A DNA stretch of 46,083 nt from Acidobacteriota bacterium (lineage in GTDB: Bacteria; Acidobacteriota; Vicinamibacteria; Vicinamibacterales; UBA823). Positions within the stretch are counted from its first letter, which is position 1. Every line of letters starts with the position of its first letter. The notes below the pieces were generated by a model. The model was not told the origin of the DNA. It searched no databases and was given only the letters and a program-made list of their open reading frames with translations. Shown here one piece after another: positions 36,203 through 44,427 of this stretch. The position numbers and the translations under genes are program-made. Location: positions 1-46,083 of the forward strand of contig PCAK01000003.1 in NCBI GenBank assembly GCA_002730525.1, read 5' to 3'.

Positions 36203-37989
36203 ACTTGCCGTCGCGGACACTGGGTCTGTTCCTTCTGGCGGGCGTTTGCCTGATCCCACCCGCTTCGGCTGCAGCCCAGCCCGAGCGACCCGCCGAAGCC
36301 ACCCCGGCCAGGCCGATGCCGATGGGCGGGCAGGAGCCCGCTCAGCCGATGGCGATGGGTCAGGCTGATCAATCGATGCAGATGGGGCCGGTCGAGGTCC
36401 TCGGCGACGGCAACGTCGCCTGGCGGATGCCACCGATGGATGCACCGATGCCGCCGCTGCCGGGTATCGAGACCGCGGTGCCGATCGTCGGGCCGTTCCT
36501 GGCGATGGGCGACGCCGATCCAACTGGCTATCCAGAAGCGCAGCCGGGCGAGATCGTCGAGATGGCCGACGGCGAGACGCTCGATCTGGTGGCGTCGATC
36601 GTCCGGCGGACGATCAACGGCAAGACGTTCCTGATGTACGGCTACAACGGTCAGTATCCCGGACCGCTCATCAAGGGGGAGCGCGGTTCGACCGTCATCG
36701 TGAACTTTACGAACGAGATCGAGATGCCGACGACTGTACACTGGCACGGGCTGAGGCTCGACAATCGGTTCGACGGAGTGCCCGACGTCACCCAGCCGCC
36801 CGTGCTGGTCGGTGAGTCGTTCACCCATGAACTGTACTTCCGCGACAGCGGCATCTACTGGTACCACCCGCACATGCGGGAGGACATTCAGCAGGATCTC
36901 GGCCTCTACGGCAACGTGCTCGTCGCACCGCCCGAGACCGACTACTACGGCCGCGTGAACCGGGAAGAGGTGATCATCCTCGACGACATCCTGATGGACG
37001 ACCAGGGGCCGATCCCGTGGGGTGACACGGCGCCGAGTCACGCGCTGATGGGCCGGTTTGGCAACGTGATGCTCATCAACGGCGCGACCGACTATCACCT
37101 CGAGGTCGACCGCGGCGACGTCGTCAGGTTCTACATCACCAACGTCGCGAACTCTCGGACGTTCAACATGGTCTTCGGCGGCGCGCCCGTGAAGGTCGTC
37201 GGATCGGACGTCAGCAAGTTCGAGCGCGAGGAGTGGGTCGACAGCGTCGTCATCGCACCGGCGGAACGCTACATCGTCGAGGTGAGGTTCGAGACGTCGG
37301 GCGAGGTCGAGCTGACCAACTCGATCCAGGCGATCGACGACTTCATGGGCGAGTTCTACTACCAACTCAAGATCCTCGGGCGTGTGACGGTGCGCGAGAC
37401 GGCAGCAGCCGAGGATCTGTCCGCCGAGTTCGAGACGCTACGAGAGCACGCCGATGTCATCGATGACATCGACGCGTACCGGGATGCCTTCGATCGTGAG
37501 CCTGATCACCAGCTCGAGCTGACGCTGCGTGTCAAGAATCTGCCGCTGCCGATCATCCGCGCGATGGAGTTCGAGGCCGGACTCTACGCGCCGCCGCTCG
37601 AGTGGAACGACGCGATGCCGATGATGAACTGGCTGTCGACCGCCGAGCAGGTCGAGTGGATCCTTCGGGACGCCGACACCGGCGACGAGAACATGGCAAT
37701 CGACTGGAGGTTCTCGGTCGGCGACGTCGTCAAGATCCGGATCTTCAACAACCCCGAGACGCTCCACCCGATGAACCACCCGATCCACCTGCACGGCCAG
37801 CGCTACCTCGTGGTGTCGATCGACGGCGTGCCGACGCAGAACCTGGTCTGGAAGGACACGGCGATCGTGCCGGTCGGATCGACGGTCGACATCATCGCCG
37901 ACATGGCCAATCCCGGCGAGTGGATGATGCACTGCCACATCGCCGAGCACCTCCACGCCGGGATGATGACCAGCTTTATCGTCCAGTAG
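36199..37989 (+). CDS. Methionine-rich multicopper oxidase
   Basis: This is a periplasmic multicopper oxidase of 596 residues that would couple one-electron substrate oxidation to reduction of oxygen to water. The GTG start lies in GTGA, overlapping the stop of the previous gene. The signal peptide ends SAAAQ. Copper ligands are complete: HWHG (H181, H183), WYHPHM (H223, H225), HPIHLHG (H527, H530, H532) and HCHIAEHLHAGM (H578, C579, H580, H584, with M589 as axial type-1 ligand). Nine methionines between residues 40 and 84 (MPMGG, MAMGQ, SMQMG, RMPPM) form a Met-rich N-terminal extension like those used for Cu(I) capture. Cuprous oxidation for copper tolerance is likely; organic substrates are not excluded. 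A hairpin follows the stop. Confidence 0.93.
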   Translation: MNLPSRTLGLFLLAGVCLIPPASAAAQPERPAEATPARPMPMGGQEPAQPMAMGQADQSMQMGPVEVLGDGNVAWRMPPMDAPMPPLPGIETAVPIVGPFLAMGDADPTGYPEAQPGEIVEMADGETLDLVASIVRRTINGKTFLMYGYNGQYPGPLIKGERGSTVIVNFTNEIEMPTTVHWHGLRLDNRFDGVPDVTQPPVLVGESFTHELYFRDSGIYWYHPHMREDIQQDLGLYGNVLVAPPETDYYGRVNREEVIILDDILMDDQGPIPWGDTAPSHALMGRFGNVMLINGATDYHLEVDRGDVVRFYITNVANSRTFNMVFGGAPVKVVGSDVSKFEREEWVDSVVIAPAERYIVEVRFETSGEVELTNSIQAIDDFMGEFYYQLKILGRVTVRETAAAEDLSAEFETLREHADVIDDIDAYRDAFDREPDHQLELTLRVKNLPLPIIRAMEFEAGLYAPPLEWNDAMPMMNWLSTAEQVEWILRDADTGDENMAIDWRFSVGDVVKIRIFNNPETLHPMNHPIHLHGQRYLVVSIDGVPTQNLVWKDTAIVPVGSTVDIIADMANPGEWMMHCHIAEHLHAGMMTSFIVQ

Positions 37990-37990
37990 A

Positions 37991-38009
37991 TGGGGCGCCT
38001 TGCGCCCCA
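37991..38009. terminator. Perfect hairpin between convergent genes
   Basis: TGGGGCGC (37991-37998) pairs perfectly with GCGCCCCA (38002-38009) around CTT, directly after the oxidase stop. There is no T-run, so it is a weak terminator candidate that could serve both strands, since the glycosyltransferase gene converges from the right. Confidence 0.5.
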
Positions 38010-38103
38010 AGCCCCACGCGGCGTCCTCTGCGGGAACCCCGCGCGCCCCACTCCAGACGCCACGAGGCGCGCCGCGCGCGCCTTGGTCTTCTTGCGAGCG
38101 CCC

Positions 38104-39615
38104 TCAGTCTTCGGTCGGCGCGGCTTTGCGCGCGACGGCGATCAGCCCCAGGCCCGACCAGGGCAGCAGGTGGTCGATCCCGCGGAAGAGTCCGATCCTC
38201 AGGTTCAGCAGGGTAATCTGCCAGCTCGCGAACTCGCGCCGGCCCAGAATCTTGCCGACCAACCACCAGGCGGGCTTCGACATCCGGTTGAAGTCGTCGA
38301 GGTGTTCGACCTCGTAGCCGCCTTCCTGCAGTTCCTGCGCGAGCAGCCGGCGATCGTACCGGCAGCGGTGACCGGCCTCCTCGTCGAGCGGCGAGTACAG
38401 GTCCTGGCCCTGCGGCACGTAGACCACCACGCGGCCGCCCGGCGCCAGTGCGCGGCCGATGTTGCGCAGCACGACCATCGGGTCGTCCACTTCCTCGAGA
38501 ATGTTGACGCACAGGACGCTGTCGAAGGCGCCTTCCTCGCCGTCGAACGAGGAGGGAACCTCGGGGTCGAGATGCGCGGCGCTCAGGCCGGACCTGGCCG
38601 CCGTGACGCCCTTCAGGTACGCGACGTGGGTCTGGTCGACGTCGGCCGCGACGTAGAGGACGCGCGGCACGAGCTGCCGGGAGAGATTGCCCACGCCCGA
38701 GCCGAGCTCGAGCACGCGGTCGCCGAGCCACGGCCGCACCGTGTCCGCGAGCCAGGCGTCGAGCCGCCTCACCCGCCGCAGGCTGCGGTGCATCGGCGCG
38801 CCGGTGACGTTGTCCTTGTAAAGGTCGTCGACGCACCAGAACCAGACGACGGCGCCGAGTGCCCGAACGCCGTCCCACCAGCCGGCCTTCTTGCCCTCGC
38901 GCCGGGTGCGCCCGCAATAGCTGACCGGCACCTCGAAGACCCGCCATCCGCGCTTGGCCGCCTTTGCCGTCAGCTCGATCTCCACCGCGAAGTCGTTCGA
39001 CCTGATCGGCGTCGACTTGAGCAACGACGCTCGAAACATCTTGGAGCCGGTCTCGACGTCGGTGAGGTGGAGGTTCGTGAAGAGATTGCTGAACAGCGTC
39101 AGCACCCGGTTGCCGACCGTCTGCCGGAAGCCGATCGCCCGCCGTCGGTCGGTTGGCGCTACGCGTGAGCCATAGACGACGTCGGCGCCATTCTCGAGGA
39201 ACGGACGAACGAGGGCGGTCAGGTCGCGCGGGTCGTACTCGAGGTCGGCGTCCTGGATGACGATGAGGTCTCCAGTCGCCGCCTCGACGCCGGCTCTGAC
39301 GGCCGCGCCCTTGCCGGCGTGTCCGGAGATCGCGACGACCTGGATCTGACTGTCATGTCGAGCGGCGACCTCGTGCACCAGCGCGGTCGAGCCGTCGGTC
39401 GATCCGTCGTCGACGACGATGACCTCCAGCCTGGCGATCCCCGGCGGCCGTACCGCGAGCAGGCGTGTGAGCAATTCGACGACGTAGAACCGCTCGTTGT
39501 AGACCGGAACCACGACGCTCAGCGTGGCGCCGTGTGGAAAGCTGTCACGCCACGCGTCTTCCCATGACGATGCCCCGAACGGCGGGATCAGCGAGAGGCT
39601 GGGGTCGGATGTCAT
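38104..39615 (-). CDS. GT2 glycosyltransferase fused to SAM-dependent methyltransferase
   Basis: This is a bifunctional protein of 503 residues. Residues 30-265 are a family-2 glycosyltransferase: [40 protein letters not shown], and [10 protein letters not shown] with D122-A-D124 as the metal-binding DxD. It resembles polyprenyl-phosphate sugar transferases. Residues about 285-500 are a class I methyltransferase with motif [13 protein letters not shown] (302-313), AADVD, and [15 protein letters not shown]. The pair could glycosylate a lipid or polymer carrier and methylate the same product, as a cap or modification. The ATG at 39615 overlaps the macrodomain stop in ATGA. No clear transmembrane segment was seen apart from the hydrophobic ALGAVVWFW stretch. 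Confidence 0.9.
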   Translation of the reverse strand: MTSDPSLSLIPPFGASSWEDAWRDSFPHGATLSVVVPVYNERFYVVELLTRLLAVRPPGIARLEVIVVDDGSTDGSTALVHEVAARHDSQIQVVAISGHAGKGAAVRAGVEAATGDLIVIQDADLEYDPRDLTALVRPFLENGADVVYGSRVAPTDRRRAIGFRQTVGNRVLTLFSNLFTNLHLTDVETGSKMFRASLLKSTPIRSNDFAVEIELTAKAAKRGWRVFEVPVSYCGRTRREGKKAGWWDGVRALGAVVWFWCVDDLYKDNVTGAPMHRSLRRVRRLDAWLADTVRPWLGDRVLELGSGVGNLSRQLVPRVLYVAADVDQTHVAYLKGVTAARSGLSAAHLDPEVPSSFDGEEGAFDSVLCVNILEEVDDPMVVLRNIGRALAPGGRVVVYVPQGQDLYSPLDEEAGHRCRYDRRLLAQELQEGGYEVEHLDDFNRMSKPAWWLVGKILGRREFASWQITLLNLRIGLFRGIDHLLPWSGLGLIAVARKAAPTED

Positions 39616-40154
39616 CGTGCCTGTTCCGCGGCGCTCAGCCAGGTGCGACGCATCGCCACCCCGGAGAGCACGAATCGGATCTGTTCGAGCCTCCCCGCGT
39701 GGGCGTGCGCGGCCTCGACCGCGATCTTCGCCGCGGCCGCGGGCGGGTAGCCGTAGACGCCGCACGAGATCGCGGGCAGCGCGATCGTCCTGACGTGGTG
39801 CTCGTTGGCCAGTTCCAGCGACGAGCGATAGGCGGCGCGCAGGAAGGGCGCCGACACACTGGCCGATCGGTACATCGGGCCGACCGTATGAATGACGTGC
39901 CGGGCGGGCAGATTGAATCCTGGCGTGATCCGCGCCTCCCCGGTCGGGCACCGGACGCCGGGCGAGACCTCGGGAAACGCGCGACAGGCTTCGAGCAACT
40001 CGGGGCCGGCGGCCTGATGGATCGCGCCGTCCACGCCGCCACCACCCAGCAAGGTTTCATTCGCCGCATTCACGATGGCGTCGACCTCGAACTCCGTGAG
40101 ATCACCTTCGTCTATGAAGAGCGTCGTCGTGTCGGACAACCGGAAGCGGTCCAC
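39612..40154 (-). CDS. Macrodomain protein (O-acetyl-ADP-ribose deacetylase-like)
   Basis: This is a stand-alone macrodomain of 180 residues. The GTG at 40154 is chosen because AAGGA precedes it by a few bases and it begins just before the conserved fold ([20 protein letters not shown]). Binding motifs are [19 protein letters not shown] (ADP-ribose loop and catalytic Asn/Asp region), [10 protein letters not shown], and [12 protein letters not shown] (phosphate loop). Members remove acetyl groups from O-acetyl-ADP-ribose or ADP-ribose from proteins or nucleic acids. No ADP-ribosyltransferase toxin gene is adjacent, so a metabolic role is likelier. The 4-bp overlap with the glycosyltransferase-methyltransferase gene suggests co-expression for a nucleotide-sugar-linked pathway, which is inference. 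Confidence 0.92.
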   Translation of the reverse strand: MDRFRLSDTTTLFIDEGDLTEFEVDAIVNAANETLLGGGGVDGAIHQAAGPELLEACRAFPEVSPGVRCPTGEARITPGFNLPARHVIHTVGPMYRSASVSAPFLRAAYRSSLELANEHHVRTIALPAISCGVYGYPPAAAAKIAVEAAHAHAGRLEQIRFVLSGVAMRRTWLSAAEQAR

Positions 40155-40242
40155 TCTTATCCTTCGGCGCCTAGCTCGCTGTGGGTAGCCACGGGCAGTA
40201 TTATGCCCGCGACCGCGACCGAACGCACGGCCCGTGTGGCCG

Positions 40243-41340
40243 CTACTCCCGGCGGAGGGCGGTCGCCGGGCGGGCGGCGACGTAGCAGGCACCGGTCGCC
40301 ACGACGAGCAGCATCGCCGTGACGACAACGAAGGTCGCCGGATCGGTCGCGGATACGCCGAACAGCAGCGTGTCGAGCGCGCGTGCGCCGGCGTAGGCGC
40401 AGAGGAGACCGAGCAGCGCGCCGACGACGGCCAGACGCAGCCCCTGCCCGACCGCAATTGCGAGCATCTCGGCCCGCGTGGCACCGAGCGCAATCCTGAT
40501 TCCAAACTCTCGGGTCCGTCGACCGACGGTGTACGCGATCACGCCGTGGATGCCGATCAGCGCGAGCGCCACGGCGACTGCCGCGAAGCTGGCGAGCAGC
40601 CAGGTCGTGAAGCGGTCGCGCGCCATGACGTCGTCGAGGAGCTGCGCCGACGTCCGGACGCGGGTCAGTGGCAGGTTGGGGTCGATGGTCCAGACGGCGT
40701 TCCGAACGGCGTCGACGAAGCCGGGTTGGCCGGTGCGGCCGCGCACGACGAGTGTCGCGCTTTGCGACCATGCAAAGGGATTCTGTGTGTACGGAAAGTA
40801 GATCTCGGGTCGTACCGGACTCACGACCGTGTCCTGGTGCACGTCGTCGACGACGCCGATGACGGTGAGCCAGAGATCATCGTCGCCACGCTTCACCCGC
40901 TGTCCGATCGGATCGGTGTCCGGCCAGGCGTGTCCGGCGAACGTCCGATTGAGAATCGCCACCGGCAGTCCGTCACTCGTATCCCTTGCGTCGAACGCCC
41001 GCCCGCGCAGGACCGGCACCTGCATCACCTCGAACAGCTCTGGGGTGACGGTCCGTACGCTGGCCCCGATACGATCCTCGTCGGCCCAGCCGTCAATCGC
41101 CACATCGGCCGTCCAGGTATCGCCGTCGATGTGCAGAATGTGGATGAAGCCGGCGCGATCGACGCCAGGCAATGCCTCGACCCGTTCGGCGATCTCGCCG
41201 AGGAACGTCTGCTGCCGGTCAGGCGAATCGATGTTGCTTCGAAATCGGAGCGACATCGTGACCAGGTTCTCGGTCGTGAAGCCGGGGCTCTGGCGCAGCC
41301 GGCGGAGCGCGTAGCGGACGTTCTGGCGGAGGATATCCAT
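40243..41340 (-). pseudogene. ADOP permease with in-frame internal deletion
   Basis: This 365-residue frame opens like an intact ADOP (MDILRQNVRYALRRLRQSPG) but passes at residues 19-24 straight into the sequence normally found at the start of the second MacB_PCD half (ENLVTMSLRFRSN). It continues through the second periplasmic domain to the C-terminal FtsX half ([36 protein letters not shown]) and ends at the usual ALRRE. Intact members are about 800 residues, so roughly the first half is gone. The joint falls at PGF (41278-41286), a tripeptide found at both sites in intact ADOPs, suggesting recombination between short repeats. The frame is uninterrupted, so a half-size membrane product may still be made. 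No PadR gene is adjacent. Confidence 0.8.
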
Positions 41341-41397
41341 GGTTCAGTCTACGGCCCAGCGTCGCCGGTAGTTCCCTTCGTGCTAGCCTTCCGTTCC

Positions 41398-42786
41398 ATG
41401 TCCCAGCCGCCGGCGCCGGCGGCGTCTGCCGCCGATTACCTCCGCTTCATTATGCCCTCGCTCGCCGGCATTTCGATGATGCTCGTGCCGATCCGGTACG
41501 GCGACACCATCAACATCGGCATGGGCATCGTCGCCGCTGAGTTGCAGGCGGCGCTCGCGCCTATCCTGCCGGCGCTCGCCACACTGGTCATCGTCCTGTC
41601 GGCGGCGGCGACGGTCGCGATGGTCGTAGCGCGACGCCGCCTCGACGCAGAGGCAGCCGCGCGCCTCGACGCCTCGGCTGCGGGACATCCGATCCTGGCG
41701 ATGTTCTTCGTCGGGCCGTGGGTTCTCGTCGCGCGGATCGCCGGGGCGATCGCCGCGTGCCTCGTCCTGCTGCAGGTCGGTCCCGCCTGGATCACCTCGA
41801 ACGCCACGGGCGGCGTCATCCTGAACGACCTGATTCCGGTAATTTTCATGATCTTCGTCGTCGCGCCGTTCCTGTTGCCGCTGCTCACCGACTTCGGCCT
41901 CATGGAGCTGATGGGCACGCTGCTCCGGACGGTCTTCCGCCCGCTGTTCACGATGCCGGGTCGATCGTCGATCGATGCGCTGGCGTCGTGGATGGGGTCG
42001 GCGCCGGTCGGTGTCCTGATCACGTCGCAGCAGTTCGAGCAGGGGTTCTACACCGAACGCGAAGCCGCCACGATCGCGACGACGTTCTCCGTGGTGTCGC
42101 TTGCCTTCGCCCTCGTCATCATCAACTTCGTGGCGCTCGGAGAGTACTTCGTGCCGTATTACGGCGCGATCATCCTATCGGGCACCGTGGCGGCGATCAT
42201 CATGCCGCGGATCCCGCCGCTGTCGTGGAAGCGCGACGTGTACTACGCGCCGGTCGGCAAACAGATCGCCGAGGACCTTCCAGAGGGCCGCAGCCTCTGG
42301 TCGCGGGGACTGGAGCTCGCCGTCGCGCGCGCTCGCCGGGCGCCGGCCGCGCCGGTCTTGCTGAAGCGCGCCGTCTTCAATATCTACGACATCTGGTTCG
42401 GCCTGCTGCCGCTCATCATGAGCATCGGCGCCCTGGCACTCGTCCTGACCGAGCACACGCCGATCTTCATCTGGCTCTCGGCGCCGCTGGTGCCGTTCCT
42501 GCGCCTGCTCGGGATCCCCGACGCCGCGGCGGCAGCGCCGGCGTTTCTCGTCGGCTTCGCCGATCAGTTCTTGCCAGCCGTCTTGGGCCAGGCGATCGAG
42601 AGCGCTCACACGCGCTTCGTCATCGCCTGCGCGGCGGTGACGCAGCTCGTCTACATGTCCGAGCTGGGCGCGTTGATCCTGAAGTCGAAGATTCCGGTGA
42701 GCGTCGCCGAGTTGTTCGCGATCTTCGTCCTGCGAACGCTGATCACGATTCCGGTCTGCGCGTTCGTTGCCGCGCTGATCTTCTGA
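41398..42786 (+). CDS. YjiH-type membrane protein with nucleoside-recognition (Gate) domain
   Basis: This is an integral inner-membrane protein of 462 residues with about ten hydrophobic segments. The ATG at 41398 begins MSQPPAPAASAADYLRFIMP. The frame is open far upstream on this strand, but that stretch covers the opposite-strand ADOP and is discarded. Matching features of the YjiH/nucleoside-recognition family are IPIRYGDTINIGMG-like (seen as VPIRYGDTINIGMGI), GSAPVGVLITSQQFEQGFYT, and the Gate-domain segment FDIWFGLLPLIMSIG (here IYDIWFGLLPLIMSIGALAL). The family is thought to transport small molecules, with no established substrate. It is divergent from the ADOP pseudogene and convergent with the next one, and lacks operon partners. 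Confidence 0.88.
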   Translation: MSQPPAPAASAADYLRFIMPSLAGISMMLVPIRYGDTINIGMGIVAAELQAALAPILPALATLVIVLSAAATVAMVVARRRLDAEAAARLDASAAGHPILAMFFVGPWVLVARIAGAIAACLVLLQVGPAWITSNATGGVILNDLIPVIFMIFVVAPFLLPLLTDFGLMELMGTLLRTVFRPLFTMPGRSSIDALASWMGSAPVGVLITSQQFEQGFYTEREAATIATTFSVVSLAFALVIINFVALGEYFVPYYGAIILSGTVAAIIMPRIPPLSWKRDVYYAPVGKQIAEDLPEGRSLWSRGLELAVARARRAPAAPVLLKRAVFNIYDIWFGLLPLIMSIGALALVLTEHTPIFIWLSAPLVPFLRLLGIPDAAAAAPAFLVGFADQFLPAVLGQAIESAHTRFVIACAAVTQLVYMSELGALILKSKIPVSVAELFAIFVLRTLITIPVCAFVAALIF

Positions 42787-42816
42787 CGTCGGCGGGTCAG
42801 GAGAGTTGGACCGTCG

Positions 42817-43351
42817 CTACTCGGCTCGCAACGCCTGGATCGGGTCGATGTGTGCTGCGCGTCTGGCCGGGAGGTAGCTCGCCAGCAGCGCAATGGCCGT
42901 GAGGGTAGTGGAGACCGCGACGTAGGTTGCCGGGTCGACCGCGCTCACGCCGACCAGCAGTCCGGTCATCAGTCGCGTCAGCCAGTACGCGCCGACGAGC
43001 CCGAGCGCCACACCGGTGACGGCCAACACCAGTCCCTGTCGCAGCACCATTCTCGTCACCGTCGTTGCCTCGGCGCCCAGGGCGATTCGGACGCCGATCT
43101 CCTGCGTGCGCTGCATCACGACGTACGAGATCACTCCGTACATCCCGACAGCAGCCAGCAAGAGGGCCACCACGGCGGCAATTGCCAGCATCACGAGCGT
43201 GAATGACGTTCGGGCCGTCGACTCGCGCCACGGCGTCCCGGTAACCGTCTTCGAGCTGAGAGGCGATGTTGTCGATGACCTCGAGTTCGGTGGACGGATC
43301 GATGTCGTGCAGCCGAATCTCGGTTCGGACGTACGCTTTCCAGTCACGCAT
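42817..43351 (-). pseudogene. ADOP permease broken by deletion and frameshift
   Basis: The ATG at 43351 begins a permease-prefix segment (MRDWKAYVRTEIRLHDIDPS, LEVIDNIASQLEDGYRDAVA) that overlaps the PadR stop. Near 43205-43225 homology switches to another frame, which encodes only the last FtsX domain (TSFTLVMLAIAAVVALLLAA, TQEIGVRIALGAEATTVTRM, PARRAAHIDPIQALRAE). More than 600 residues between these ends are missing and the two parts are out of frame, so no permease can be made. The C-terminal half is otherwise well preserved, suggesting a recent event. It is the expected target gene of the adjoining PadR regulator. Confidence 0.8.
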
Positions 43352-43676
43352 TGCTCGGCTCCGAGACCAGGCTGATGGCCAGCGTGAACTCCTTCCACGT
43401 TTGCCGCTCCACCGCCAAGGCTGCCACGCCTCTCTTCGTCAGACGGTAGTAGCGTCGGCGGCGTTCGCCCGGTTTCTCGATCCACCGCCCGTCGATCCAA
43501 CCGCGCTCCTCCAGTCGACAGAGGATCGGGTACAGAGACGAGATCTGAAATCGCAGTCGTCCACCCGAGCGCTGCTCGATGAGCTTGCCGATTTCGTAGC
43601 CGTGGCGCGGCCGGTCACACAGGAGCGCGAGGACCAGGAGCTCGACGCTCCCCTTCTTCATCGCTGGACTGAACAT
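43344..43676 (-). CDS. PadR-family transcriptional regulator
   Basis: This is a 110-residue winged-helix repressor. The ATG at 43676 is chosen because GGAGG lies 5 bases upstream; an in-frame ATG at 43694 lies before that site. Family blocks are KKGSVELLVLALLCDRPRHG, YEIGKLIEQRSGG, ISSLYPILCRLEERGWI and RRRRYYRLTKRGV. It resembles the LLRD-type PadRs found before ADOP permease genes and overlaps the broken ADOP gene downstream by 8 bp. Three TATGT(C/T) elements upstream are candidate operator sites. With its partner gene destroyed, it may now only control itself or act on other loci. Confidence 0.93.
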   Translation of the reverse strand: MFSPAMKKGSVELLVLALLCDRPRHGYEIGKLIEQRSGGRLRFQISSLYPILCRLEERGWIDGRWIEKPGERRRRYYRLTKRGVAALAVERQTWKEFTLAISLVSEPSNA

Positions 43677-43688
43677 GGAAGCCTCCAT

Positions 43689-43729
43689 CAACATACGTCA
43701 AGCCAACATATTGCATTGACATATATCAA
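43689..43729. promoter_or_regulatory. Triple TATGT(C/T) array, probable PadR operator
   Basis: On the minus strand TATGTC (43723-43718), TATGTT (43710-43705) and TATGTT (43695-43690) recur at 13- and 15-base spacing. The outer element lies in the near-palindrome TTGACATATATCAA (43716-43729). PadR proteins commonly bind ATGT/ACAT-containing sites. The array sits between the upstream gene end and the PadR Shine-Dalgarno, as expected for autoregulation. Confidence 0.5.
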
Positions 43730-43776
43730 CAACGAACTTCCGGCACAAGGCTTCAGCGTGGGTTCCGTAGCGTCGA

Positions 43777-44412
43777 CTACATCCCGTAGATGATCTGCAG
43801 CAGGCCGGTGTAGTTCTGCTCGACCCACTCTTCCATCGTCGCGCCCAGGACCACGGCGGGGGAGAGCAGGATGCTGCCCTGACGGCGTCCCATCAACGTC
43901 ATCGTGAAGTCGTTGTTCCGCACCCGGAGTTGCGCCAGAATCGCGCGCTCGCGTCTTGCCTGGCTGAGGCGCGACCCGAGCCGCTCGTTGACGCCAGAGG
44001 CGGGTTCTCGATCGTCGCGGTTGGTCGCGCCGCGCGCGGTGAAGCTGTGGAGGATCTCCGTGCCGACGACCTCGAGAATCAGGTCGGCCTGGGTCTCGGC
44101 GTCGACGACCATCAACAGTTCCTGGCGCCGGTCGCCACGCTGCAATTGCCGGCTGAGCGCTTCGACCGCATCCTCGGCCTGTTCGGCATCGTAGCGGTAG
44201 TTGCGCGAGCGGGTCCCGGAGTACGACTCGCCCGACTCGTTCCAGCCGGGCGGTACCTCGGTCCGTTCCGCTTCGGCGAAGACGTAGATCCGGATCGGAT
44301 CGGAGACCTCGACCAGACTGTCATTCTCTTGGGCGAGGGCGGGCGCGGCCGCGATCAGCAGCGCGGCGGTCGTGACGAACAAGAAGCCGAGCGACGGGCG
44401 GCGGTCTGGCAT
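43777..44412 (-). CDS. Secreted protein of unknown function beside sulfatase
   Basis: This is a 211-residue protein starting at the ATG at 44412, which follows AGGGGG with 5-base spacing; an in-frame GTG at 44418 is less suitable. The signal peptide ends AAPALAQ. The mature protein is hydrophilic, with an Arg/Tyr-rich segment (SGTRSRNYRYDAEQAED) and helices (VEALSRQLQRGDRRQELLMV). The pattern DAETQADLILEVVGTEIL followed by AQLRVRNNDFTM resembles lipoprotein-like proteins that report on combined enzyme assemblies, but no family was identified. It begins 15 bp after the sulfatase stop on the same strand, so the two are very probably co-transcribed. No function is proposed. Confidence 0.8.
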   Translation of the reverse strand: MPDRRPSLGFLFVTTAALLIAAAPALAQENDSLVEVSDPIRIYVFAEAERTEVPPGWNESGESYSGTRSRNYRYDAEQAEDAVEALSRQLQRGDRRQELLMVVDAETQADLILEVVGTEILHSFTARGATNRDDREPASGVNERLGSRLSQARRERAILAQLRVRNNDFTMTLMGRRQGSILLSPAVVLGATMEEWVEQNYTGLLQIIYGM

Positions 44413-44427
44413 GCGCACCCCCTGCGA

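Noticed and set aside
40234-41397. Upstream extension of the YjiH-type gene to 850 codons
   Set aside because: It runs antisense through the ADOP gene, has no hydrophobic segments or family motifs, and the family length fits the start at 41398.
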